Position numbers and translations under genes: made by a program
Assembly: GCF_004799665.1 (NCBI RefSeq)
Contig: NZ_CP031310.1
Span: forward strand, 1,108,887 to 1,172,886
DNA: 64,000 bases
Direction: 5' to 3'
Source of the DNA: Halapricum salinum
Lineage (GTDB): Archaea > Halobacteriota > Halobacteria > Halobacteriales > Haloarculaceae
Notes under the pieces: model-generated
Databases searched by the model: none
What the model was told of the DNA's origin: nothing
Seen by the model: the letters and a program-made list of their open reading frames with translations, nothing else
Shown here: one piece after another, positions 44,836-53,400 of the stretch
Layout: every line of letters starts with the position of its first letter
How positions within the stretch are numbered: position 1 is the first letter of the stretch

Positions 44836-45240
44836 TCAGTCCTCGTCGTCGTCCGCGGCGTCTTCGAGGGCGCTCTTGATCGCCGGGATCGTCCCCGTGA
44901 GGTCGCCGACGGCCTCGTGAGCGTCCTCGATGTCTTCGATCAGGTCTTCGACCTCGGCGATTGCGTCCTCGAGGTCGTCGGCGTCCTCGAAAGCGTCGGC
45001 ACGCTTGCCCATGGTGTACCACTTCTTGGCGTCGCGCAGGGCGCCTTCTGCGTCACCGACGTCCAGGGCGTTCTTCAGGCCGTTGAGCACGCCCAGCGTG
45101 TTGTCGGCGTCGGTCTCCCAGACCGAATCGGCGTCCGGGAGCGCGTCACGCGCTTCGTCGAGGCTGTCCTCGACGTCGGCTCGCATGTCGCTCGCGGCCT
45201 CGTCGAACAGTTCGTCGTCGTCGAGCGTCGCCTGGCTCAT
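44836..45240 (-). CDS. DUF5790-like acidic helical protein
   Basis: 134 residues, pI extremely low, mostly helical with heptad-like ELFDEAASDMRADVEDSLDEA and EDADDLEDAIAEVEDLIEDIEDAHEAVGDL. The segment VWETDADNTLGVLNGLKNALDVGDAE with AKKWYTMGKRADAFED is the recognisable core of a conserved haloarchaeal family. Function unknown. Convergent with the creatininase gene and downstream of the membrane protein gene. Confidence 0.75.
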   Translation of the reverse strand: MSQATLDDDELFDEAASDMRADVEDSLDEARDALPDADSVWETDADNTLGVLNGLKNALDVGDAEGALRDAKKWYTMGKRADAFEDADDLEDAIAEVEDLIEDIEDAHEAVGDLTGTIPAIKSALEDAADDDED

Positions 45241-45295
45241 ACTGTGCGATTCGACACCACGCACCCTAAAGGATTGCCCGAAAGTGAAAGTGAAA

Positions 45296-46351
45296 TCAAC
45301 CCGATGGGGTGCTGTCGAATTCGTCCTCGATCGGGGGTCGGATCTCGCCCAGCACGTCGAAGTCGGACTCGACGTCGCCGACGAACAGCAGCGCGAAGTA
45401 GCGGTGGAACGACTGGATCGGGACGTACACGAGCGCGCTGACCAGCGCGACGGCGAGGAAGAACACCAGTGCGAGCACGACGATCCCGGCGACGACGGGA
45501 GCGGTGAGCGTTCCGTTGAGGATCGCACCCAGCCCGAACAGAAGGCCGACGATGACGAACGGGATAGCCAGCACGACCGCGACGATGGCGATGGCGATGC
45601 CCCCGGCGATCGACGTGGCGATCCGCAGGCCAAAGGCGAGAATCACGTAGACGGCGTACTGCTTCCACTCGGCTTTGATCGTCGGCCAGAGGTGGCTCCA
45701 GCCCGCGAGGACGCCACACTCCCGGGCCAGCATGACCGGCACGACGAACTCGGTGGTGAAGCCGTGGATCAACACCAGCGGGATGCCGAAGACGATCCCC
45801 GCGAGTACGAGCAGGCCGATCCCGACCGCGATCTGTGAGCCGGTGATCGTCGGATCGCCCCCATCAAGAAGGGTCGTGATCGGCTCCCAGAACAACGCCA
45901 GTGCGAGCCCGACGAAGACGGCGAGCACGACGAACAACAGCGCGAGTCGGAACGACAGCAACCGGAGTCCGCGGCCCCTGTGCCGGCCGAAACCGCGGCG
46001 GATCGAGAGCGACTGCTCGCCCAGCGCTTCGACGAACACGAACTCCATGGTCGAACCGATCCAGGCGAAGACGAGCCACACCAGAAACAGTACCACGGCG
46101 ATACCGGCCAGGAGGGCGATGATTTCGCCGGGGATCGACGGCACGTCGACGGAGGTGCCGGTGCCGGGGACCGACGCAGCCGTCGAGGGACCGTTCGAGA
46201 CCGACGTGCCGACGTTGCCGCCGCCCGAACCCAGGCCGAGGAAGAACACGACGACGGCCAGCCGTGCCCACAGCCCGAACTCGAAGGGAAACAGCAGCGA
46301 TCGCGTCAGCGAGACGGCGTCGTCGATCCGCTCGATTGCATACCACGCCAT
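45296..46351 (-). CDS. Polytopic membrane protein, DUF7544-like
   Basis: 351 residues with about eight hydrophobic helices. It starts MAWYAIERIDDAVSLTRSLLFPFEFGLWARLAVVVFFLG, has a Ser/Gly/Thr-rich extracellular loop, then FVFVEALGEQSLSIRRGFGRHRGRGLRLLSFRL, a motif characteristic of haloarchaeal DUF4013-like proteins. A soluble tail ends EIRPPIEDEFDSTPSG. A TATA-like TTTTTTAGG precedes the ATG by about 25 bases. Function unknown; an assembly or transport role is possible. Confidence 0.75.
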   Translation of the reverse strand: MAWYAIERIDDAVSLTRSLLFPFEFGLWARLAVVVFFLGLGSGGGNVGTSVSNGPSTAASVPGTGTSVDVPSIPGEIIALLAGIAVVLFLVWLVFAWIGSTMEFVFVEALGEQSLSIRRGFGRHRGRGLRLLSFRLALLFVVLAVFVGLALALFWEPITTLLDGGDPTITGSQIAVGIGLLVLAGIVFGIPLVLIHGFTTEFVVPVMLARECGVLAGWSHLWPTIKAEWKQYAVYVILAFGLRIATSIAGGIAIAIVAVVLAIPFVIVGLLFGLGAILNGTLTAPVVAGIVVLALVFFLAVALVSALVYVPIQSFHRYFALLFVGDVESDFDVLGEIRPPIEDEFDSTPSG

Positions 46352-46410
46352 ATTGGTCCTGCGAGCGCCTGCCTAAAAAAGACCGACCGCGAGTTTCCCG
46401 GTGTGAAACG

Positions 46411-46752
46411 CTACTCGACCCGGTCGAGCGCCATCAGCGGATACCCATCGTCCATCTCCATCCGTGCGACGACCTCGCTGTCCTCGTAGTCGACGACGAT
46501 CTCCACCTCGGCGAACCGGCCCGTGAACTCGGTGTAGTCTGCCGGTCCCTCCGAGAGGGCGGCTTCGAGTTCCTCGCGCCGGATCTCGACCGTGACGGCC
46601 TCGCAGTAGGGCTGGTTCTCGATGGCTTCTTCCATCGCGGTCGCCAGCGAGTCCGCACTGTCGAGACTGATCGGCGTGCCGGCGAACTGGTGGTAGAGCG
46701 ATCCGAACTTGATCCCGGCCTCGAAACAGGCCTGCTCGGCGTCGGTGGGCAT
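46411..46752 (-). CDS. mptD: Archaeal dihydroneopterin aldolase
   Basis: 113 residues. The signature EQACFEAGIKFGSLYHQFAGTPISL and MEEAIENQPYCEAVTVEI are those of the archaeal MptD family (formerly DUF372), unrelated in sequence to bacterial FolB. It cleaves dihydroneopterin in the route to methanopterin or folate; haloarchaea make a folate-type cofactor. The protein is full length for the family. TATA box CTAATATG at 46775-46784 gives a leaderless mRNA. Confidence 0.82.
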   Translation of the reverse strand: MPTDAEQACFEAGIKFGSLYHQFAGTPISLDSADSLATAMEEAIENQPYCEAVTVEIRREELEAALSEGPADYTEFTGRFAEVEIVVDYEDSEVVARMEMDDGYPLMALDRVE

Positions 46753-46774
46753 ACCGTCTCTCTGTCGGCGGCGT

Positions 46775-46784
46775 CTAATATGTG
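46775..46784 (-). promoter_or_regulatory. TATA box of mptD
   Basis: CATATTAG on the minus strand, centred 27 bases upstream of the ATG at 46752. Confidence 0.55.
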
Positions 46785-46791
46785 TGCCGTC

Positions 46792-47160
46792 CTACCGGAG
46801 CTTCCAGAGCAGCGATCTGAGTTTGTAGCTCAGTGATCCGTTCTGGTAGCCGCGCCAGCCGCTCATCCCCCCGCGAAGCGTGGCCGCGTCGTAGCCCTCA
46901 CCGTCGAGCAGCCGCGTGGCTCGCTTCGCGACGATTCCCATCTTGCAGACGACGACCACGTCTCGGTCGCCCGGGATCTCGTCCAACCGCGCTCGCAACG
47001 TGGACTCGTCGCCGCTCCGCAGGTCGTCGTAGACGGGGACGTTGCTGCTCCCCTCGATCGCACCGGCCCGATAGTTCGATTCGGGGCGGATGTCCAGCAC
47101 GAACGGGTCCTCTCCCGAAGCGAGACGGTCGTCGAGTTCGTCCGGACGGAGTTTGCTCAT
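46792..47160 (-). CDS. Rhodanese-like sulfurtransferase domain protein
   Basis: 122 residues. Rhodanese fold: LRPDELDDRLASGEDPFVLDIRPESNYRAGAIEGSSNVP, then the active loop VVVCKMGIVAKRATRLL with the Cys at about 75, and GGMSGWRGYQNGSL. It transfers sulfane sulfur or acts in thiosulfate or tRNA thiolation; partner unknown. The C-terminus is basic (YKLRSLLWKLR). It is on the same strand as engB, separated by the hairpin element B. Confidence 0.85.
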   Translation of the reverse strand: MSKLRPDELDDRLASGEDPFVLDIRPESNYRAGAIEGSSNVPVYDDLRSGDESTLRARLDEIPGDRDVVVVCKMGIVAKRATRLLDGEGYDAATLRGGMSGWRGYQNGSLSYKLRSLLWKLR

Positions 47161-47340
47161 CAGTTCGATGTTGGAACGGACGGGCAAAACCGCGGTGGTT
47201 CGGCACTGGTCCAGAGAAGTGGCGCACGCTGTCGGCTGTCCGGGCAGCCGACAGCAGCGTGCGAGGGATGAGTCCACAACCATAGGGAGTGGACGAATCG
47301 GCTGGGGAGGCGTGTGGCGGTCGCGGTGCTGTAGCGGTGC

Positions 47341-47541
47341 GGGAGTCGCCAGCGTACGCGCCGCAGGCGCGTTTTTCCGTCAGAGCGAAGCTCTGACGAC
47401 GTTCACGTCGTTGCACTCCGTGAACCCCCGGAATCGCCCTGAGAAGGCGATTCCGGCCTTTTTCCCCAAGTTTTTCGGCCGATGGGTTCCCGCAGCGAGC
47501 GTCGTGGCGCTCGCGAGGAAACCCGAGGCCGAAAAAGTGGT
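47341..47541. repeat. Modular hairpin element B
   Basis: On the minus strand it begins right after the engB stop with ACCACTTTTTCGG, CTCGGGTTTCCTCG, then GCGGGAACCC and AAAAACTTGGGGAAAA. Stems: 47356-47372 (7 bp, loop GCA), 47378-47398 (9 bp, loop GAA), 47401-47425 (7 bp), 47428-47456 (11 bp) and 47495-47514 (7 bp). Linkers are shared with elements A, C and D while stems differ. It fills most of the 381-base gap between engB and the rhodanese gene. Confidence 0.75.
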
Positions 47542-48165
47542 TCAGAAGAACTTGAACAGATCGTCCCGATTCGCTTCGTGCAAGTGTTCACGAACGGCCT
47601 CGTTCAGGGCCGCGATGTTGCCGCGCTTGGCCGAGATGGGTGCGATGGTGTCTTGCCACTGCTTCCAGGGGGGATACATGCCGAGTCGCTCGGCGAGGTC
47701 GTTCAGCCGGTCGTCCTCGTCGTCGACCTTGTCCATCTTGTTGACGGCGACCACAGGAGAAACGCCGACGTCCTGCAAGAAGTGGAACATCTCGACGTCG
47801 TGGGGGATCTCGTCCTCGCCCGAGTGGCGGTCGATGATGTCGATCACACTTTTTCCGTCGACGACGAGAATCCCCACCAGAATCTTCTCGGCGTTCGATT
47901 CGACGTAGCGTACCACGTCGGTCTTGATATCTTCGCGGACGTCCTCGGGGACGCCTTTCATGAAGCCAAAGCCCGGCAGGTCGGTCAGGACGAAGTCCTC
48001 GCTGGTCCAGTCGTAGTGGTTGGGCGACCGGGTCACGCCGGGGCGCTGACCCGTATTAAAGGTGTGGCCAGTGAGTTCGCGCATCAGGGTGGACTTGCCG
48101 ACGTTCGACCGCCCGAGGAGGACGACTTCGGCGTCGCGGTCCGGCCGCGTCTCGAACATACCCAT
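47542..48165 (-). CDS. engB: EngB-family GTPase
   Basis: 207 residues. G1 [12 protein letters not shown]3 DLPGFGF, G4 [10 protein letters not shown]5 PISAKRGNI; short TrmE-Era-EngA-like class. In bacteria EngB assists assembly of the large ribosomal subunit; archaeal proteins of this group are less studied. The chosen ATG at 48165 ([18 protein letters not shown]) could also be two codons later. It is divergent from a small membrane protein gene. Confidence 0.88.
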   Translation of the reverse strand: MGMFETRPDRDAEVVLLGRSNVGKSTLMRELTGHTFNTGQRPGVTRSPNHYDWTSEDFVLTDLPGFGFMKGVPEDVREDIKTDVVRYVESNAEKILVGILVVDGKSVIDIIDRHSGEDEIPHDVEMFHFLQDVGVSPVVAVNKMDKVDDEDDRLNDLAERLGMYPPWKQWQDTIAPISAKRGNIAALNEAVREHLHEANRDDLFKFF

Positions 48166-48219
48166 CCTAACCCGTCGAGAGCGAAAAGACTGTCTTGTTG
48201 GGCTTCGAGGCCCGAGACG

Positions 48220-48525
48220 ATGTCGCTCGGTCGGACCATCGGCTACGGCCTGCTCGCGCTCGTCGACGCAGTCGTCGCGACGGTCGTCGCGGTCTTTCTC
48301 AGCGGGTTCGGCCTTCTCGGTGTCGCACCCAGCGCCGAGTCTGCGGTCACGATCGCTCTGGGGATCGGTGCGGCGACGTTCGTGGCGACGCTGCTGGCGA
48401 GCACGATCAGCCACTACCGCGGGGGCAAACCCTTCGCGTTCACCCGACTCTCGAAAGTCGTCGTGAAGTACACCCTCTTCTATTCGCCGTGGGTGGTCTG
48501 GCGGCGCCGCAATCAACGTCGCTGA
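48220..48525 (+). CDS. Small membrane protein, hypothetical
   Basis: 101 residues with three hydrophobic stretches ([41 protein letters not shown], and the C-terminal aromatic [18 protein letters not shown]) and a basic end. No binding motif is visible. Start ATG at 48220. Ends five bases from the convergent pilin-like gene. Confidence 0.6.
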   Translation: MSLGRTIGYGLLALVDAVVATVVAVFLSGFGLLGVAPSAESAVTIALGIGAATFVATLLASTISHYRGGKPFAFTRLSKVVVKYTLFYSPWVVWRRRNQRR

Positions 48526-48530
48526 CCCGC

Positions 48531-49556
48531 TTACTCCATCGCCGTCGTCAGCACCCGGACTTCCTCGTCGTCGAAGGCAGTGTAGTAGAGTCTGATCTCG
48601 TCGATCTCGCCGTCGAGATAATCGCCGTCGAACTCGACGTCCTTGCCGATCGTCAGGTCGCCCATGCTGATCTCGCCGCTGTAGTCGCCGGTGCTCGCCT
48701 TCTCGCCGTCGACGTAGAGGGTGTGTTCGCTCCCGTCGAACGTCCCGACGAGGACCTGGCGCGTCCCCGCTTGCGTTCCGGTCCCAAAGATCTGTTCGTC
48801 CTGATTGCCACCCGCTTTGTCGACGCTGAAGACGGGACTGTAGTCGTCGCCGGCGGAACAGGTCCCGCTCGGGACCTGTGCGTTCGAGCACGGTTTCAAC
48901 TCGACCAGCCAGTTGTCGTCGGCGCTCTTGTGCTCGAGCAGTTCCTGTTTCTGGCTCCCGTCGTCGGTCCGGTAGGTGACGGCGACGGTAAACTGATCGA
49001 CGCTGTCGACCGGTGTATCGAAGTCGTCGACGGCCACGTAGTCGCCCGACCCATCGAACGCGAGTGAACGTGCCTGCCACGCGGGATCGCCCTGCAGCGC
49101 GCCGTCGTTGCCGTTGCCCGAGCGATCGACCAGAGTCGGCCCGCTCCCGGCCCCGAACGTGTAGTACGCGATGAAGTTGCCGATCTCTTCGCGGTCGTCG
49201 ATCGCTCTGTCGACCAGCACCGACTGCTCGCCGTCTCGCGAGACGACAGCGAGGCGGTCGCCGGGGGCGGTCGGGACCAGGACGGATTTCCCCGCAGATC
49301 CCTCGTCGAAGGTCGCGACCGGGCGGCCGTTCAACTGCACGGAAACGTCAGTCCCGATAGCCGTCGCGGTCATGCGGAGGCCGACCGGCGTCTGTTCGTA
49401 CTCGAACGACGCCTCCGCGGTGGGTGCGCCGACACCGTCGAGAAACGTCAGCGACAGCGTTACCAGGACGACGCCGATGACGATCGCGACGCCGACGAGC
49501 AGGACGTTGCCCACTACTGGGGTCACGGCTCGATCGTCACCGGTGGCGAGAGTCAT
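48531..49556 (-). CDS. Type IV pilin-like protein with a LamG/concanavalin-like domain
   Basis: 341 residues. The start [27 protein letters not shown] has the archaeal class III signal (charged, then AVTPVVG and a hydrophobic helix), which the prepilin peptidase PibD would cut. From about 115 ([29 protein letters not shown]) the sequence follows the LamG jelly roll: [55 protein letters not shown]. It could be a minor pilin or surface adhesin that binds glycans. TATA box TTTATTCG at 49581-49590 supports the ATG. Confidence 0.8.
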   Translation of the reverse strand: MTLATGDDRAVTPVVGNVLLVGVAIVIGVVLVTLSLTFLDGVGAPTAEASFEYEQTPVGLRMTATAIGTDVSVQLNGRPVATFDEGSAGKSVLVPTAPGDRLAVVSRDGEQSVLVDRAIDDREEIGNFIAYYTFGAGSGPTLVDRSGNGNDGALQGDPAWQARSLAFDGSGDYVAVDDFDTPVDSVDQFTVAVTYRTDDGSQKQELLEHKSADDNWLVELKPCSNAQVPSGTCSAGDDYSPVFSVDKAGGNQDEQIFGTGTQAGTRQVLVGTFDGSEHTLYVDGEKASTGDYSGEISMGDLTIGKDVEFDGDYLDGEIDEIRLYYTAFDDEEVRVLTTAME

Positions 49557-49642
49557 CGACTCGTCAGTATGCGCTCCGATCGAATAAAGACTCTCTCCAC
49601 TGACCCGTCGGTTATTTGCCCGCGCCGGCCGATCCAAAAGGC

Positions 49643-50926
49643 GTGCGACTCCTGCAGGTGACCATCCCCGCGGGCAAGCGCCAGGCCATCGAGCGGGCGC
49701 TCGACGACGAGGGCGTCGACTACGTGCTGACCGAGGAGACCAGCAACCGGGAGTACACCGCCGTCGCGTACGTCCCGGTCCCGACCGCTGCCGTCGAGCC
49801 GGTGCTGGAGCGGTTGCGCGAGGCCGGGCTGGACGACCAGGCCTACACCGTCATCGTCGAGGCCAACACAGTCATCTCCCAGCACTTCGAGGAACTCCAG
49901 GACCGCTACGCCGAGGAGGAAGACGAAGAGCGGATCGCTCGCGAGGAACTCCGCTCGAAAGCCGGGGAACTGGTCCCCAGCAGGGTCAACTACGTCCTGT
50001 TGACGATGGTCAGCGCGATCATCGCGACGGCCGGCCTGCTGCTGGACTCGCCGGCGGTCATCGTCGGCTCGATGGTAATCGCGCCGCTGATCGGCCCGGC
50101 AATGGCCGCCAGCGTCGGCACCGTCCTCGACGAACACGACCTGTTCACGCAGGGGACGATCCTGCAGGTCGGCGGGCTCGTCCTGGCGGTCGCCAGCGCC
50201 GCCGTGTTCGCGTTTCTGGTCCGGACTGGACTGTTGATTCCACCGGGTACTGAAATTACGGCGATCCCCTCGATCCGCGAGCGTCTCCTGCCGGATTTCC
50301 TCTCACTGGCGGTCGCGCTCGGGGCGGGAATCGCCGGCGTCGTCAGCCTGACAGCGGGCGTCTCGACGGCACTGGTCGGCGTCATGATCGCCGTGGCGCT
50401 CATCCCGCCGGCCGCCACGGTCGGAATCGGGATCGCCTGGGGCCAGCCGATGGTCAGCCTCGGTGCGGGGATCCTGACGCTAGTCAACGTCCTCTCGATC
50501 AATCTGGCGGCCATCGCGCTGCTGTGGTATCGCGGCTACCAGCCCAGCGAGTGGTTCAAGATTCGTGGTGTGCGCCAGACGGCGCTGCGCCGCGCGGCCT
50601 TTCTCGTCGCCTCGATCGCGCTGCTGTCGGTCTTTCTTGGTGTCGTCACCTACGACTCCTACCAGCAGGCGACGACCGAGCAGACCATCGACGACACCGT
50701 CGCCCAGACGCTCGCCGAGTACGATGACGCGAGCTACGAGTCGCTCCGAATCGACTACTCCGAGGGCGTCGTCCTCCGTGAGCCACGGCAGGTCGTCGTC
50801 ACCGTCGGGCTCCCGCCGGACGGCACGCCACCGGATCTCGCCAGCAAGCTCGACGCGCGGATCGAAGCCGCGATCGACGCCGAAATCACGACAGACGTCC
50901 ACTACGTCACCGTCCAGTCGGCGTGA
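49643..50926 (+). CDS. DUF389 / TIGR00341 membrane protein
   Basis: 427 residues from a GTG start (VRLLQVTIPAGKRQAIERAL). N-terminal cytosolic ACT-like domain to about 110, then six or so helices with MVIAPLIGPAMAASVGTVLDEHDL, TAGVSTALVGVMIAVALIPPAATVGIGIAWG and LVNVLSINLAAIALLW, which is the DUF389 core. A C-terminal soluble domain (YESLRIDYSEGVVL) lies on the outside. No transport substrate is known. Followed by a hairpin cluster (element D). Confidence 0.85.
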   Translation: MRLLQVTIPAGKRQAIERALDDEGVDYVLTEETSNREYTAVAYVPVPTAAVEPVLERLREAGLDDQAYTVIVEANTVISQHFEELQDRYAEEEDEERIAREELRSKAGELVPSRVNYVLLTMVSAIIATAGLLLDSPAVIVGSMVIAPLIGPAMAASVGTVLDEHDLFTQGTILQVGGLVLAVASAAVFAFLVRTGLLIPPGTEITAIPSIRERLLPDFLSLAVALGAGIAGVVSLTAGVSTALVGVMIAVALIPPAATVGIGIAWGQPMVSLGAGILTLVNVLSINLAAIALLWYRGYQPSEWFKIRGVRQTALRRAAFLVASIALLSVFLGVVTYDSYQQATTEQTIDDTVAQTLAEYDDASYESLRIDYSEGVVLREPRQVVVTVGLPPDGTPPDLASKLDARIEAAIDAEITTDVHYVTVQSA

Positions 50927-50927
50927 A

Positions 50928-51050
50928 CTACCCCACCCTACTTCGCTCACCGCAGACGCGGTTCGCTCGTTGAGGGTAGCGTGGGACCTCGGTCCCACGG
51001 ACCATGCGAACGGGCCTGCGGCCCGTGAGCAGATGGGGCTTTGATGTGGA
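50928..51050. repeat. Modular hairpin element D
   Basis: Contains stems 50949-50962 (5 bp), 50981-50998 (7 bp, loop CTCG) and 51010-51026 (7 bp, loop TGC), the first inside an outer CTACCC / GGGTAG pairing. The linker ACCATGCGAAC before, and GTGAGCAGATGGGG after, the last stem also occur in element A (opposite strand) with a different stem between them. Confidence 0.65.
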
Positions 51051-51121
51051 CTCCCGGCGATTAGTCAGCAGGCTCCACCTCGAAAACGCTGAAAATCGAT
51101 TCGGTGCAGCTATTCTGACCG

Positions 51122-52177
51122 CTACTCTTCGAAAGGAAGTTCGGGCTCGTAGTCGATGGCGTCGACTGCGGCGTGCAGCACGGTCTGGACGTTCTCGTCT
51201 TCGGTGACGCTCATGTAGTAGTCGGCCTCGACTTCACGCGAGCGGTCGGCCTTGTTGCAGACCGTCAGCACGGGCGCCTCGTCGAACTGCTTGACGAGCG
51301 CGTCGCGGAGTTCGAGTTGGACTTCGATGGGGTAGCCACACTCCCCGCTGGCGTCGACGAGGACCAGCACGCAGTCGGCCAGGTGCTCCAGTGCACTCAC
51401 GGCCTGGCTCTCGATCTGGTTGCGATCCTCCGGCGGGCGGTCGAGCAGCCCTGGCGTGTCCACGAGCTGATAGCGAACGTGGTCGCGCATCGCGGACCGG
51501 TCGGTCCGCGCTGATTCGGCGGACAGGTCCGCCCCCTCGAAGTGCCCGACGTTGATCTCGGTAGTAGTAAAGGGGTAGGAGTTGATCTCGTTGCTCGCGC
51601 GCGTCACGCTGTTGACGAACGACGATTTCCCGACGTTGGGGTAGCCCGCGACGACGATGGTCGGCTCGTCCGGTTTGATGTCCGGGAGGTCACGCAGGGC
51701 CTCGCGCGCCGCCGCGATAGCCAGCAGCGAGTCTTCGACCTGTTCGACGACGTCCGCGAGTCGTGCGAAGGCCTGCTTGCGGAGTTTGCGTGCGTGATCG
51801 ACGTCGTTGGCGTTGCGGAGCTTGGAGTGATATTCGCCGCGGATGTCGGCACACTTCCGGGAGGCCCAGGTGACCTCCGAGAGGTGCTGGCGGAGTGCGC
51901 CCGTTCCACGCTTTTCCTCGTTGCCGATGGCCGTCTCCCCGGCGATGACGGCGTCGGCGAGATCGGTATAGAAGGGGTCCAGATCGTCGAAGTCCGGCCA
52001 CTCGGTGACGACGTTTTCCAGATTATCCGAAAGGATGTTGGCGGCGGTCTGGAGCATCGACGACTGGGCGTCGAAGCCCTCCTTGGCCCGCCCGGCACGG
52101 GAGGCCCGCGAGAAGGCTTTGTCGACGAGTTCCGACGATCGCGGGGTCGTCGGGAGGTTCTCGAACGGTTGGCTCAT
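51122..52177 (-). CDS. NOG1-family GTP-binding protein
   Basis: 351 residues. N-terminal helical domain of about 175 residues (FENLPTTPRSSELVDKAFSRASRA) then G1 AGYPNVGKSSFVNS, G2 TT in FTTTEINVG, G3 DTPGLLD and G4 NKADR. This is the archaeal NOG1 form without the eukaryotic tail and probably acts in 50S subunit maturation. The start follows the ASCH-like gene promoter region on the other strand. Confidence 0.9.
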   Translation of the reverse strand: MSQPFENLPTTPRSSELVDKAFSRASRAGRAKEGFDAQSSMLQTAANILSDNLENVVTEWPDFDDLDPFYTDLADAVIAGETAIGNEEKRGTGALRQHLSEVTWASRKCADIRGEYHSKLRNANDVDHARKLRKQAFARLADVVEQVEDSLLAIAAAREALRDLPDIKPDEPTIVVAGYPNVGKSSFVNSVTRASNEINSYPFTTTEINVGHFEGADLSAESARTDRSAMRDHVRYQLVDTPGLLDRPPEDRNQIESQAVSALEHLADCVLVLVDASGECGYPIEVQLELRDALVKQFDEAPVLTVCNKADRSREVEADYYMSVTEDENVQTVLHAAVDAIDYEPELPFEE

Positions 52178-52272
52178 TGGCCACTCCTACCGGGCCAGGC
52201 CGGAAAAGGACCGCGAAACGGGCGCGCGAGCGGACAGAAACGATTTTTCCCCCGCGCCGGTAACGCCCGGAC

Positions 52273-52602
52273 ATGGCTCAGCACGACGTCGACGATATCG
52301 TCCCGCCCGGGCTAGTACAGCGACGCGTCATGATGGGGCGAGTCAGCCAGGTCCATCGCCCCGACCGGCCTGCCGAGGAAGGCGACATCTTCGAGATCAA
52401 CGGCGCGACCTACGAGATCACCGACGTCACCGAACGGACAGTCTCGGATGTCGGGATGGGTGACGCCCGGACGGAGGCGGCCAGTTCGCTCGGGGAATTC
52501 CGCGAGCGAATGGTGATGATCGACTCCGACTTCGAGTGGGTCCCCGACAGCGTCCTGTATCGCTACCAGTTCAAACGGAAGCTCCCGAGCGACGAGGACT
52601 AG
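52273..52602 (+). CDS. ASCH-like domain protein (first copy)
   Basis: 109 residues. Pattern LVQRRVMMGRVSQVHRPDRPAEEGDIFEINGATYEITDVTERTV is that of ASCH/PUA-like barrels (G-x-x-x-x-H-R, then EGD and YEITDV). ASCH domains bind RNA or nucleosides. The same motif occurs in the gene at 52997, and a cold-shock gene lies between them. Specific ligand unknown. Confidence 0.7.
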   Translation: MAQHDVDDIVPPGLVQRRVMMGRVSQVHRPDRPAEEGDIFEINGATYEITDVTERTVSDVGMGDARTEAASSLGEFRERMVMIDSDFEWVPDSVLYRYQFKRKLPSDED

Positions 52603-52640
52603 GCCGGTCCGGTGGTCGTGGTAACGCGACACTCGCAAGC

Positions 52641-52649
52641 CTTACATAT
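52641..52649 (+). promoter_or_regulatory. TATA box of the cold-shock gene
   Basis: CTTACATAT, centred about 28 bases upstream of the ATG at 52674, predicts a leaderless mRNA. Confidence 0.5.
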
Positions 52650-52673
52650 CCCCCGCTCTTCCAGACAAAGGCA

Positions 52674-52868
52674 ATGGCAACCGGTACGGTTGATTTCTTC
52701 AACGACACAGGCGGTTACGGTTTCATCGAGACTGAAGACGCGGACGAAGACGTTTTCTTCCACATGGAGGACGTTGGCGGTCCGGACCTCGAAGAAGGAC
52801 AGGAGATCGAATTCGACATCGAGCAGGCCCCCAAGGGTCCGCGCGCGACTAACGTCGTCCGACAGTAG
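52674..52868 (+). CDS. cspA: Cold-shock domain protein
   Basis: 64 residues, full CSD: MATGTVDFFNDTGGYGFIETEDADEDVFFHMEDV. RNP1 is GYGFIET and RNP2 is VFFHM; the Lys/aromatic surface is reduced by acidic adaptation. CSPs bind single-stranded nucleic acid and melt RNA structure. It has its own promoter. The nearest neighbours are the two ASCH-like genes. Confidence 0.93.
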   Translation: MATGTVDFFNDTGGYGFIETEDADEDVFFHMEDVGGPDLEEGQEIEFDIEQAPKGPRATNVVRQ

Positions 52869-52996
52869 ATTCGCACTATCGCTTCACGGCGATTCCGTTT
52901 TTATCGACGCCACAGGTGAGAGCGACAGCGCTGTCCACCCGGACGGTCGCTGCCGCGGAGCCATCGCTTTTGTCGACGCGGCCCGAACAATCGGCC

Positions 52997-53311
52997 ATGA
53001 CTCACCGAGACGCGACCGAGATTCTCCCTGGCGAGCACCTGATCGAGAAGGTCCACAGCGGCGAGATCACGCAGATGCACCGCGGGCAGGCCTACGCCGA
53101 GGAGGGCGACACTTTCGACATCGACGGCGATACCTTCGAAGTGACCGACGTGACCGAGCGGACGCTGGGCGATCTCACCGACGAAGACGCACAGCGCGAG
53201 GGGTCGCCTGATCTCGAGCACTACAAGAAACGTCTCCAGCACGCCCACGACACGTTCGAGTGGGACGACGACAGCGAGGTCGTTCGGCATCGGTTCGAGC
53301 GAGTGGAGTGA
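52997..53311 (+). CDS. ASCH-like domain protein (second copy)
   Basis: 104 residues. LIEKVHSGEITQMHRGQAYAEEGDTFDIDGDTFEVTDVTERTLGDL parallels the protein at 52273 (shared GD(T/I)F..I, EVTDVTERT). About 30 percent identity by eye across the barrel. A second ASCH-like copy, so likely an old duplication. Its stop is followed directly by element C. Confidence 0.72.
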   Translation: MTHRDATEILPGEHLIEKVHSGEITQMHRGQAYAEEGDTFDIDGDTFEVTDVTERTLGDLTDEDAQREGSPDLEHYKKRLQHAHDTFEWDDDSEVVRHRFERVE

Positions 53312-53400
53312 GACCACTTTTTACTCCTCGGGTGGCCTCGCTCCCGTCCGGTGAAACGTCCCGCTTTTCGAGATTCCTCGCTCTGCTCGGAATCTCGTTA
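53312..53400. repeat. Modular hairpin element C
   Basis: Begins one base after the ASCH stop: GACCACTTTTTACTCCTCGGGTGGCCTCG, then CGTCCGGTGAAAC, and a 9-bp stem at 53369-53397 (CGAGATTCC / GGAATCTCG). It is a shortened version of element A that keeps the head and the CGTCCGGTGAAAC linker. It fills the convergent gap to hisE. Confidence 0.68.
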
